A stretch of DNA of 30,439 bases from Microcaldota archaeon (GTDB taxonomy: Archaea > Micrarchaeota > Micrarchaeia > Micrarchaeales > CABMGC01), in assembly GCA_028866785.1 (NCBI GenBank), contig JAGWHN010000012.1, forward strand, positions 1 through 30,439. The letters are read 5' to 3'. Shown here piece after piece: positions 7,462-14,704 of this stretch (the first letter of the stretch is position 1; the number at the start of each line of letters is the position of its first letter). The notes beneath the pieces are model-generated. The model was not told the origin of the DNA. It saw only the letters and a list, made by a program, of their open reading frames with translations, and ran no database searches. The position numbers were made by a program, and so were the translations under genes.

Positions 7462-7503
7462 TATATATATGCATTTTGCATAAAGTATATATACAATATA
7501 TAC
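7462..7503. promoter_or_regulatory. Divergent promoter with palindromes, candidate operator of the AbrB-PhoU regulator
   Basis: The 84-nt gap between the PH-like and AbrB-PhoU genes holds alternating TATA elements for both directions (7462-7470 leftward, 7486-7494 rightward). It also contains two perfect inverted repeats: atgcattttgcat at 7469-7481 and gtatatatac at 7485-7494, followed by a partial repeat to 7503. The rightward TATA lies about 25 nt before the ATG at 7516, so that transcript is probably leaderless. Palindromes overlapping the box are what an autoregulating dimeric AbrB-type protein would bind. Confidence 0.45.
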
Positions 7504-7515
7504 TTATCAATAATC

Positions 7516-8397
7516 ATGGTCGAGAAGAGGCTTTTCAAGTTCGGAAAGGGCAGCTCCGCCCTCATAATCCCCAAGAAATGGGTCGAGCAAAAAGGGCTTG
7601 ATTTCAGCTCTCCAGTGTACCTGCAGGAGAATGATTCAGGCGACCTTACAATCTCTGCAGTTGAAGGCACCAAGATAGAGAGGGAGGAGGACGCAGGAAG
7701 CCTCTCCCACACGCTCCTCTCAAGGGTGATAGGATTCCACTACATCTACGGAACCACGAGGCTGAGGCTATACTCCAAGAAGGGATTCACGCAAAAGCAG
7801 GCAGAGGAGATACAGGAGGAGATAAAGCGCCACTACATCGGCTTTGAGGTAGTGAACCAGAACCAGTTTGAGCTGATGATTGAGGACATAAGCGGCGCAA
7901 GGGAGTTTGCCATCGACCGCACCCTATCGCGCCTAAAGTATCTGATCTTGGAGGAATTTTCAAGCGCGATTTCAGGTGACGATGACTCTCTCAAAAAATC
8001 AGAGGAGCTCGTTGACCGCTTCTACCTCTTCGGGATAAGGCACCTCAACCTCAACAGGCCCGCAAACCATTTTGCGTACCTGAGGATCGTGCAGATGCTC
8101 GAGCTGATCTCCGACATGCTCCTAATGTCCACCAAGGTCAAAAGCCCCGCGTGCCTTGCGCTGCTCAAGGAAATAAAGACGCAGTTCGAGATGTCCATCG
8201 ACGCCCTAAATGGCAAGGAGGAAGTAATCACAAAGTCCCTTAATTTCGGGGAGTCGATAATCCGCAAGATAGATTTGGAAAAGCTGACCGACCACCAAAA
8301 GATGATCTTCAAGGGGCTGACTTGGAGCACGGTGGCAATAGCCGAGGTCGGGATTGTTTGGAGGAAATCCAAAACAGAGGACCTTCTGGGCGAATAG
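7516..8397 (+). CDS. AbrB/SpoVT domain-PhoU-like transcriptional regulator
   Basis: The first ~45 residues are a swapped-hairpin AbrB/SpoVT DNA-binding domain: the signature FGKGSSALIIPKKWVEQKGL is plainly visible at about 8-27. The remaining ~240 residues are helical and match the archaeal PhoU-like partner domain, with repeated bundle helices such as LIRRI-type and ELISDMLLMS segments. Proteins of this architecture are widespread in archaea and are usually annotated as phosphate-uptake regulators, though most are untested. No pst transporter genes lie nearby, so a phosphate role is not supported by context. Two palindromes directly upstream suggest control of its own promoter and possibly of the divergent PH-like gene. 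Confidence 0.85.
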   Translation: MVEKRLFKFGKGSSALIIPKKWVEQKGLDFSSPVYLQENDSGDLTISAVEGTKIEREEDAGSLSHTLLSRVIGFHYIYGTTRLRLYSKKGFTQKQAEEIQEEIKRHYIGFEVVNQNQFELMIEDISGAREFAIDRTLSRLKYLILEEFSSAISGDDDSLKKSEELVDRFYLFGIRHLNLNRPANHFAYLRIVQMLELISDMLLMSTKVKSPACLALLKEIKTQFEMSIDALNGKEEVITKSLNFGESIIRKIDLEKLTDHQKMIFKGLTWSTVAIAEVGIVWRKSKTEDLLGE

Positions 8398-8399
8398 CC

Positions 8400-9749
8400 T
8401 CAGAGTGAAATCTCAGGATAAAGAGGGAACCTGTTGCAAAGTGCAACAACCTTCGCGCCAATTTCCTTTATCGTTGGATTATTCTTTGTCTCCTCCCTGA
8501 ATTTTGCAACTGCATCAGCACGCTTTTCCTTCTCCGCTGGCAGTTCCATTCCCTCAATCAGATTGATTGCATCGAAAATGTACTGCGCAATGAGCTTCAT
8601 CTCCCCTTCCTTCATTCCCCTTGATGTGATGGCAGGCGTCCCGATCCTGATCCCGCTCGGGTAGAAAGGGCTTGCAGGCTCCGCGGGAACCGTGTTCTTG
8701 TTGCATACAATTCCGGCAAGGTCAAGCGCGTCCTGCGCAAACGCCCCCTTTCCCGCGCCGTACTTTTTGGAAAGGTCAATTAGTATCAGATGGTTGTCAG
8801 TCCCCCCTGTGACGAGCGTCAGTCCCATTTTTGCAAGCTCCTTACCTAGCACCTTTGAATTCTTCACGACCTGCCTTGCATACTCTTTGAATTCGGGCTG
8901 CGAAGCCTCAAGCAGCGCAACTGCAAGCGCCGCAGTTGTATTGTCATGCGGCCCACCTTGAAGCCCCGGGAAGACCGTCCTATCAATCATGTTTCCAAGA
9001 TCCGGATTTTTCTTTAATCCCTTCTCCGTTACCATTATCATTGCGCCTCGCGGCCCCCTTAGTGTCTTGTGCGTTGTGGTCGTGACTATATGGACATAGT
9101 TCACCGGGCTTTCATGCGCTCCCCCTGCCACGAGCCCTGCAATATGCGCGATGTCAGAGACAAGGTATGCTCCAACCTCATCTGCAATCTGCGCGAACTC
9201 TGCAAAAGGAAGCGCTCTTGCGTAAGCTGTTGCGCCTATCCAGATAAGCTTTGGCTTGTGCTCTTTTGCAAGCCTTCTAACCTCCTCAATATCAATGTAT
9301 CCGTCCGGCTTTACGTGGTATGCCACGCTGTTGAAGAACTGTCCGGTCACGCTCGCCTTGAATCCGTGCGTAAGATGACCTCCGTCCTGGAGATTTAGTC
9401 CCATAATCGTATCTCCTGGGCTGCAAAGTGTTGCATAAATCGCAAAATTTGCGGGCGAACCTGAATAGGGTTGAACATTTGCATGCGGAACCTTGAAGAG
9501 CGCCTTCGCCCTCTCGATTGCAAGATTCTCAACAACATCTATGAACTGGTTTCCCCCGTAGTATCTTTTTCCCGGATACCCTTCAGAGTACTTGTTTGTA
9601 AGGACCGAGCCGAGTGCGCGTATCACATTAATGCTTGCAAAGTTCTCGGAAGGGATCATCTCAAGGGTGTCTCTCTGCCTCTTTACCTCATTTTCCATCG
9701 CTTTTGCAAGCGCAGGATCTGCTCCCTCCAAGAAACTAAACTCCCCCAT
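8400..9749 (-). CDS. glyA: Serine hydroxymethyltransferase
   Basis: PLP enzyme interconverting serine and glycine and producing 5,10-methylenetetrahydrofolate (or the archaeal pterin equivalent), the one-carbon donor for dTMP synthesis. The 449 residues show IPSENF near 32, NKYSEGYPGKRYYGG near 52-66, the QPYSGSPAN substrate/PLP loop, SDIAHIAG (Asp199, His202) and the PLP lysine in TTTTHKTLRGPRG (Lys228). The length and motifs are of the general bacterial/archaeal type, complete through the C-terminus. ATG at 9749 was chosen because ggggaaag precedes it and a TATA-like box at 9781-9789 predicts transcription start near 9758; an in-frame TTG at 9773 would lie upstream of that. It is divergent from tmk and near a ThyX-like gene, consistent with dTMP metabolism. 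Confidence 0.97.
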   Translation of the reverse strand: MGEFSFLEGADPALAKAMENEVKRQRDTLEMIPSENFASINVIRALGSVLTNKYSEGYPGKRYYGGNQFIDVVENLAIERAKALFKVPHANVQPYSGSPANFAIYATLCSPGDTIMGLNLQDGGHLTHGFKASVTGQFFNSVAYHVKPDGYIDIEEVRRLAKEHKPKLIWIGATAYARALPFAEFAQIADEVGAYLVSDIAHIAGLVAGGAHESPVNYVHIVTTTTHKTLRGPRGAMIMVTEKGLKKNPDLGNMIDRTVFPGLQGGPHDNTTAALAVALLEASQPEFKEYARQVVKNSKVLGKELAKMGLTLVTGGTDNHLILIDLSKKYGAGKGAFAQDALDLAGIVCNKNTVPAEPASPFYPSGIRIGTPAITSRGMKEGEMKLIAQYIFDAINLIEGMELPAEKEKRADAVAKFREETKNNPTIKEIGAKVVALCNRFPLYPEISL

Positions 9750-9780
9750 GCTTTCCCCGACTATCTTGTACAACTCAAAG

Positions 9781-9789
9781 AATAAATTG
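9781..9789 (-). promoter_or_regulatory. TATA-like box of glyA
   Basis: On the minus strand this reads caatttatt, about 35 nt upstream of the ATG at 9749, predicting a leader of about ten bases that contains the ribosome-binding site. Confidence 0.4.
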
Positions 9790-9810
9790 GTTTCTTAAGC
9801 CGGCAAAACC

Positions 9811-9818
9811 TTTATATT
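9811..9818 (+). promoter_or_regulatory. TATA-like box of the tmk-mazG operon
   Basis: The sequence tttatatt lies about 25 nt before the ggggga ribosome-binding site that precedes the TTG start at 9851. Expected transcription start is near 9839. Confidence 0.5.
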
Positions 9819-9850
9819 TTGCAAAATGGATATTAGCTTGGGGGAAGAGT

Positions 9851-10489
9851 TTGTCATCGCAGAAAGTAAAGGCTGGCAAGTTTGTGGTAGTTGAGGGTCT
9901 CGAGGGTTCGGGAAAGAGCACCCAGATAAAGTTGCTTCAGAATTCACTTAGAAAGAAAGGCGAGGGGTGCATTTTCATAAAGGAGCCGGACTACGAAAAC
10001 AGAATCGGAGCCTTCATCAAAAAGGAGCTTACAAATAAAGAGGACCCTCTTGATATAATTGCCCTCCAATTCACATTTGTTGCTGCAAGGTTCGAGCAGT
10101 TTGCAAAAGTAACGGCGCCAGCCCTAAAGGAAGGAAAGAGCGTGATTAGCGATCGAAACTGGTTCTCAACAGCAACGCACGTGGCGGCATTTGCTCCAAA
10201 ACCATATTCTGATCTTACCTGGATTGCAAATGTCCACAGCAAGCTTCCGCTTCCAGATGCTGTTTTTTACATAGGGGTTCCTCCGGAGGTTGCAAGCGAG
10301 AGAATAAACTCAAGGGGCGACCAAAAAAGAAGATTCGACAGCCTCAGCAGCCTAATTGCACTTGAAAATGCATACACCGAGCTCTCAAAGCTCTATCCAC
10401 AGATCTGGCACAGGCTCAACGGCAATCAGAGCACCGAAAAAGTGCACGCAGAGCTCTTAGCAGCATGGGAAGATTTAAAATTAAAATAG
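9851..10489 (+). CDS. tmk: Thymidylate kinase
   Basis: Phosphorylates dTMP to dTDP with ATP in the cytoplasm. The 212-residue protein has a Walker A loop GLEGSGKST (16-24, Lys22), the DRNW motif (Asp101-Arg102) equivalent to the DRY motif of P-loop nucleotide kinases, and an arginine-rich LID region (RINSRGDQKRR) near 152-162. Size is normal for the family. The start is a TTG preceded by ggggga about ten bases upstream; no in-frame ATG lies nearby, and the next in-frame GTGs fall inside the first beta strand. It forms an operon with the MazG-type gene seven bases downstream. A TATA-like box at 9811-9818 supports the promoter. Confidence 0.93.
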   Translation: MSSQKVKAGKFVVVEGLEGSGKSTQIKLLQNSLRKKGEGCIFIKEPDYENRIGAFIKKELTNKEDPLDIIALQFTFVAARFEQFAKVTAPALKEGKSVISDRNWFSTATHVAAFAPKPYSDLTWIANVHSKLPLPDAVFYIGVPPEVASERINSRGDQKRRFDSLSSLIALENAYTELSKLYPQIWHRLNGNQSTEKVHAELLAAWEDLKLK

Positions 10490-10496
10490 TGATTAG

Positions 10497-10811
10497 ATGA
10501 ACTTTGAAGAATACCAAAATGAGGCGAAAAAGACGGCGATATACAAGCAGGAGTATAAGGTGACCTACCCGGTTCTTGGCCTGTGCGGCGAGGCTGGAGA
10601 GCTTGCAAACAAGCACAAGAAGACGATTCGTGACGGGAAGGTGATAAACACGGAGGACGCAGAGGGCGAGCTTGGGGACATACTCTGGTACTTATCTCAG
10701 GTTGCCACAGACATGGGAATTTCGCTTGACACAATCGCCCAAAAGAATATCGCAAAGCTAAGGAGCAGGCAGGAGAGGGGGGTCCTGCAGGGCAGCGGCG
10801 ACAACCGATAA
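10497..10811 (+). CDS. MazG-type nucleotide pyrophosphohydrolase
   Basis: A 104-residue all-alpha NTP pyrophosphatase domain with the diagnostic metal site ExxE(n)ExxD: GLCGEAGEL gives Glu32 and Glu35, and EGELGDILWYL gives Glu58 and Asp61. Enzymes of this group hydrolyse NTPs or dNTPs to the monophosphate plus pyrophosphate, as housecleaning or dUTP/dCTP trimming. The gene begins seven bases after the tmk stop with a gtgat element just upstream, so the two are translated from one message. Placement next to tmk suggests work on pyrimidine deoxynucleotides, but the substrate is inferred from context only. Confidence 0.9.
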   Translation: MNFEEYQNEAKKTAIYKQEYKVTYPVLGLCGEAGELANKHKKTIRDGKVINTEDAEGELGDILWYLSQVATDMGISLDTIAQKNIAKLRSRQERGVLQGSGDNR

Positions 10812-10815
10812 GGTC

Positions 10816-10962
10816 ATGAAAGGCAAGTATTCCTGCAGCATCTGTGGCCTTCACTATGAGACCAAGGAGTTGAGCGAGAAGTGCTATGCCTGGTGCTCAA
10901 AACACGAGAGCTGCAATTTGGAGGTGGCACGTCAATCAATCGAGGCAAAGGCCCAAAAGTGA
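10816..10962 (+). CDS. 48-residue zinc-finger-like protein
   Basis: A short gene beginning four bases after the mazG stop, with an aaggt element immediately upstream of its ATG, so it is probably the third gene of the tmk operon. The product carries CSIC (Cys7, Cys10), then CYAWC (Cys23, Cys27), His30 and Cys33, arranged like a compact zinc-binding knuckle, followed by a short helix. Small archaeal proteins of this kind, with a CxxCG..Y and a second Cys/His cluster ending in SCN, recur in archaeal genomes, but I know of no assigned function. Metal binding is inferred from the cysteine spacing. Confidence 0.75.
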   Translation: MKGKYSCSICGLHYETKELSEKCYAWCSKHESCNLEVARQSIEAKAQK

Positions 10963-10980
10963 CCTGGCTAAAAGAAAGGC

Positions 10981-10990
10981 TTTAATCTTA
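10981..10990 (+). promoter_or_regulatory. TATA-like box of lemA-htpX
   Basis: The sequence tttaatctta lies about 33 nt before the ATG at 11019, giving a predicted leader of about ten bases. A separate promoter here agrees with the functional break from the tmk operon. Confidence 0.4.
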
Positions 10991-11018
10991 GAACGTGTAA
11001 TATGCTATTAGTGGTTTC

Positions 11019-11627
11019 ATGGACATCGTCTGGATAGTAGGGGGAATAGTAGTACTGCTGATATTGATTGTTATTGCAATCTTCAACGGCTTCATCTCGA
11101 AGAGGAACCGCGTCCAGGACGCATGGGCGCAGATTGACGTCCAGCTAAAGAGGAGATATGACCTCATCCCAAACCTTGTTGCAACCGTAAAGGGCTATAA
11201 GAAGTATGAGGCAAGCGTGCTCACACAGGTCACAAAACTAAGAAGCTCAATAATGTCAGGCTCCGTTGAGGACAAGGCTGCGGCAAACAACAAGCTCAGC
11301 CAGGCGCTAAAGAGCATCTTTGCAGTTGCGGAGAATTATCCGGACCTAAAGGCATCGCAGAACTTCAAGGATCTTCAGGACCAGCTTGAGACAACTGAAG
11401 ACAAAATCTCCTTTGTCAGGACCTCCTACAATGACTATGTGCTTGACTACAACAATGCGCTCCAGCAGTTTCCGGGCAACATCCTTTCGGGAATCTTCAA
11501 CTTCACAAAGGCTGAGTTCTTCCAGACGCCTGATGAGGAAAGGGAGCCGATGAAGGTGGACTTTGACGATGAAGAGCCTGCAAAGCCTTCAAAACCTGCA
11601 AAGTCCTCCAAAAGACAGAAGAAGTAA
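11019..11627 (+). CDS. LemA family membrane protein
   Basis: A 202-residue protein with one N-terminal membrane segment (about 4-24) followed by the LemA domain. Landmarks are RNRVQDAWAQIDVQLKRRYDLIPNLV near 30-54, YKKYEASVL, and the C-terminal FNFTKAEFFQ. LemA proteins are helical-bundle membrane proteins of unclear function that often sit beside HtpX-type proteases, as here, 15 bases away. The last ~35 residues are acidic and then lysine/proline/serine-rich, likely a disordered tail. The gene appears complete and starts at an ATG consistent with the upstream TATA-like box. Confidence 0.93.
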   Translation: MDIVWIVGGIVVLLILIVIAIFNGFISKRNRVQDAWAQIDVQLKRRYDLIPNLVATVKGYKKYEASVLTQVTKLRSSIMSGSVEDKAAANNKLSQALKSIFAVAENYPDLKASQNFKDLQDQLETTEDKISFVRTSYNDYVLDYNNALQQFPGNILSGIFNFTKAEFFQTPDEEREPMKVDFDDEEPAKPSKPAKSSKRQKK

Positions 11628-11642
11628 ATAAAGTGAATCCTC

Positions 11643-12539
11643 ATGGCAAGCTTCTTTGACGAAATAGCTAGGAACAGGCTAAAATCGATAGCGCTAATGA
11701 TGGTATTTTCTGCCTTATTTGTGGCAGTCATTTATCTATTCATAGTGTTTTTGGGCGGAGGAGTCTTCTCATTCACGTTTGCAATCGGCTTGGTTGCAAT
11801 TTATGCATTAATCACCTACTATACGGGAGACAAATTGGTCCTTGCAGTTTCCGGAGCCAGGGAGGCCGACCCAAAGAAGTACAGGCAGCTCTATGGGATA
11901 ATAGAGGGTCTTGCATCCGCGACCCAGATAAAGATACCAAAAGTCTACATAATTGAGGATCCGACCCCGAATGCATTTGCGACTGGAAGGAGCAAGAATC
12001 TCTCCTCCGTGGCAGTCACTACAGGAATCCTATCAATAATGAGCAAGAATGAGCTTACGGGAGTGCTTGCTCACGAGATGTCACACGTTGCGGACAACGA
12101 CGTTCAGTTCATGACCATCGCAATCGTCTTTGCGGGAGCAATTGGCATAATCTCTGCCTTCATGAGAAACATGCTTTTCTTCGGCGGAGCGAATGGCGAG
12201 CGAAACAATGGCGGCGCGCTCTTGCTGATCGCATTAATTCTTGGGCTCTTGGCGCCTTTCTTTGCAATGCTAATTCGGCTTGCAATCTCAAGGAAGAGGG
12301 AGTACATGGCCGATGCAAACGGCGCAAGGCTCACAAGGGATCCACACTCGCTTGCCGAGGCTCTAAAGAAAATAATGACATTCGAGAAAAATCCAAACAC
12401 ACCGCAGATGCAAAATGTCAACGAGATAACCGCGAATCTTTACTTCTCAAACCCTTTCAAGGCGGAGAGCTTCGCTAACCTGTTTTCAACGCACCCTCCT
12501 ATCGAAGAGAGGATAAAGAAACTCGAAGAGATGTATTAG
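11643..12539 (+). CDS. htpX: HtpX-like membrane zinc metalloprotease (M48)
   Basis: A 298-residue integral membrane protease of peptidase family M48. Two N-terminal membrane segments (about 15-35 and 38-58) precede the catalytic domain. The zinc motif is HEMSH (His144, Glu145, His148), with the third ligand Glu220 in REYMADANGARL; two more hydrophobic segments lie between, near 158-173 and 190-212. It likely degrades misfolded membrane proteins, with the active site facing the cytoplasm. It follows lemA in a two-gene operon, a common pairing. Length and motifs are complete. Confidence 0.95.
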   Translation: MASFFDEIARNRLKSIALMMVFSALFVAVIYLFIVFLGGGVFSFTFAIGLVAIYALITYYTGDKLVLAVSGAREADPKKYRQLYGIIEGLASATQIKIPKVYIIEDPTPNAFATGRSKNLSSVAVTTGILSIMSKNELTGVLAHEMSHVADNDVQFMTIAIVFAGAIGIISAFMRNMLFFGGANGERNNGGALLLIALILGLLAPFFAMLIRLAISRKREYMADANGARLTRDPHSLAEALKKIMTFEKNPNTPQMQNVNEITANLYFSNPFKAESFANLFSTHPPIEERIKKLEEMY

Positions 12540-12584
12540 AGGACGCTTTTTGCATTTCCATTTGTAGCCGACCAGTGCAAAAGC

Positions 12585-12593
12585 ATATTTAAA
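12585..12593 (+). promoter_or_regulatory. Second TATA-like box in the htpX-hyfB gap
   Basis: The sequence atatttaaa lies about 100 nt upstream of hyfB, separate from the proximal box at 12664-12673. It could start a longer hyf leader transcript or a small RNA. No reading frame or clear RNA fold was recognised in the 154-nt gap. Confidence 0.25.
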
Positions 12594-12663
12594 CATATAC
12601 GAAGAATGAAGATTATCGAATTGTTTAAGGTCAATCACCGGTAACTTTCGTAACTGCCCAGTA

Positions 12664-12673
12664 CTTTTAATTA
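12664..12673 (+). promoter_or_regulatory. Proximal TATA-like box of the hyf-like operon
   Basis: The sequence cttttaatta is centred about 25 nt before the ATG at 12694, so the first gene of the operon may be translated from a leaderless transcript. Confidence 0.45.
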
Positions 12674-12693
12674 TGCTCACCTGAGGAAGCCCC

Positions 12694-14694
12694 ATGGCAA
12701 TCTACCCAACAAATGCAACGGGAGAGATCATCTCCAATCTTCTATTAGTATCGATACTGCTTTTTTCGCTGGGGCTCGCATCCGCAATCCTGCTTTGGAG
12801 GCAGGGCAACTTATGCAAAAAGGCAAGCTTGGGCTTCTCGCTCCTTGCAAGCCTATCACTCTTTGTTGCAGGCATATTTGCGCTTCTTGGCTTGCAGATT
12901 AATCCAGTGATATTTGCCACTGTCTCCCAATTAGGAAGTTTTGGATTCGGCATCGATGCCCTCTCAGGATTTTTTGCAGTGCTGATAGGCTTTGCGGGAA
13001 TATCAATCTCCATATACTCATTTACTTACCTTGAAGAGTACCAAAGAAAGGGTTACAGCATTGCAAAGTTCGCCTTTCTATTCAACCTATTCCTGCTTTC
13101 AATGGCTGCGGTCGTCAGCGCACAAAATGCCTTTGCATTTCTGGTATTTTGGGAGCTTATGGCGCTTTCCTCATACTATCTGGTTTCCTTTGAGCATAAG
13201 GAAGAGGCTTCAAAGAATGCAGGATTTGTCTATTTACTGATGACTCATTTTGGCACTGCCTGCCTGATTGTCATGTACCTTATACTTGCAGGAGGAGCAG
13301 GCGGCTCCTTCGATTTCAGTGCCTTTTCAAACGCTACCTATCTCTCAATTGCCAAGGACGCAATATTTGTACTTGCACTCGTCGGATTTGGCGTGAAGGC
13401 AGGGCTTATGCCTTTCCATATCTGGCTGCCAATTGCGCATCCTAAGGCGCCCAGCAACATTTCCGCGCTGATGTCAGGCATAATGCTCAAGACCGCCATC
13501 TATGGGATGGTTAGAGTCATTTTCGGATTTCTTGCCGTGGGAATCACCTCCCCTCCTATCTGGTGGGGAATCGCACTTCTTGGCCTTGGAATAATTTCTG
13601 CCGTTCTGGGCGCGCTATACTCAATGATGGAACACGATCTCAAAATCCTCCTTGCATATTCCAGCATAGAAAACATAGGGATAATCGCAATAGGTCTTGG
13701 AGCATCCCTCATGTTCCTTGCATCGGGCTTGCAGGCTGTTGCAGCCCTTGCACTCTTCGCTGCGCTTTACCATTCGCTAAATCACTCTCTCTTCAAAAAC
13801 CTCCTTTTTGCTGGAGCGGGGTCTATCATGCGCTCAACCCATAGCGGAGATATTGACAATTTGGGCGGACTGAACAAAAAAATGCCGATGACAGCCTCCC
13901 TCTTCTTTGTAGGAGCAGCCTCGATTGCCGCCATTCCTCCGCTAAACGGATTTGTAAGTGAGTGGCTCACTTTCATCGCACTTTTGGGCGGAATCGGCGC
14001 TTCGGCAACCGTCTCGTTTAGCTCTGCAATGGCTGTGATCTTCCTCGCCCTGACCAGCGGCCTTGCAGTTGCAGTTTTCGTAAAGGCCTTCGGGGTGACA
14101 TTCCTCGGAACCCCGCGAAGTGAAAATGTGGAAAGCGCGCAGGATCCTCCAAAAGGAATGCTTTTCGGGATGGGCCTGCTCGCATCAGCCTGCATTGCTC
14201 TCGGCCTCTTTCCAGGCGTCATTGCGCAGGTTTTTGTCCCTGTGCTCACGCAGCTCAAGTTTTCAGGGGCAACTGAGATAGTCGCCACGGCAAACACGCT
14301 TCCGACACTTTGGATATTTGCTGCCCTGTTTGTCATTATGGCCCTACTCACAATTTTCCTGCGCCTTATCCAAAGAAAGAGGACCGTCAGCGATAGCAGC
14401 TCTATCGCCACCTGGGACTGCGGCGTGCCCTCAATTGACGGAAATATGCAGTACACCGCAAAGGGCTTCTCTATGCCGGTGATTAGGACCTTTGGTTTTG
14501 CCGTTGGGCCCTTGGGCAAGGGAAATGCGTACGGGCATCAGCTGTTTGAGGCCGTAATCTATCATCCTCTCGAGACACTCTTCCTCACCGTTTCGCCATG
14601 GTCCCGGAAGCTGCATACCGGTAAGCTGATGCACTATCTGCTATATCTGCTTGTAACACTGATTGCGGTGATAAGCTTTGCGCTGATTAGATAA
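12694..14694 (+). CDS. hyfB: HyfB-like antiporter-type subunit of a complex I/hydrogenase-related complex
   Basis: A 666-residue, multi-spanning protein close in length to HyfB/HycC (NuoL/M-like, Proton_antipo_M family). Proton-pathway residues of the family are present: Glu154 in FWELMAL, Lys235 in GVKAGLMPFHIWLP, Lys317 in HDLKILLAYSS and Lys464 in VFVKAFG. The C-terminal extension after about residue 530 is typical of HyfB and carries the conserved CG(V)PSIDGNMQYTAKGFSMP stretch. It is the first gene of a five-gene operon, followed ten bases later by the hyfC-hyfE fusion. Expected role: proton or cation translocation through two half-channels in the membrane arm. Nothing in it suggests degeneration, in contrast to the soluble subunits encoded downstream. 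Confidence 0.93.
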   Translation: MAIYPTNATGEIISNLLLVSILLFSLGLASAILLWRQGNLCKKASLGFSLLASLSLFVAGIFALLGLQINPVIFATVSQLGSFGFGIDALSGFFAVLIGFAGISISIYSFTYLEEYQRKGYSIAKFAFLFNLFLLSMAAVVSAQNAFAFLVFWELMALSSYYLVSFEHKEEASKNAGFVYLLMTHFGTACLIVMYLILAGGAGGSFDFSAFSNATYLSIAKDAIFVLALVGFGVKAGLMPFHIWLPIAHPKAPSNISALMSGIMLKTAIYGMVRVIFGFLAVGITSPPIWWGIALLGLGIISAVLGALYSMMEHDLKILLAYSSIENIGIIAIGLGASLMFLASGLQAVAALALFAALYHSLNHSLFKNLLFAGAGSIMRSTHSGDIDNLGGLNKKMPMTASLFFVGAASIAAIPPLNGFVSEWLTFIALLGGIGASATVSFSSAMAVIFLALTSGLAVAVFVKAFGVTFLGTPRSENVESAQDPPKGMLFGMGLLASACIALGLFPGVIAQVFVPVLTQLKFSGATEIVATANTLPTLWIFAALFVIMALLTIFLRLIQRKRTVSDSSSIATWDCGVPSIDGNMQYTAKGFSMPVIRTFGFAVGPLGKGNAYGHQLFEAVIYHPLETLFLTVSPWSRKLHTGKLMHYLLYLLVTLIAVISFALIR

Positions 14695-14704
14695 GGGATT
14701 GAAA

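Noticed and set aside
10426..10854. 142-codon minus-strand frame across tmk-mazG
   Set aside because: Cys/Ser/Pro/Arg-rich shadow composition; the plus-strand genes have clear catalytic motifs.
12540..12693. C/D-box small RNA in the htpX-hyfB gap
   Set aside because: A tgaaga and a distant ctga are present, but the spacing is too long and no internal D'/C' pair or terminal stem was found.
13782..14519. 245-codon minus-strand reading frame inside hyfB
   Set aside because: Low-complexity composition typical of an antisense shadow of a membrane protein gene; hyfB is certain on the other strand.
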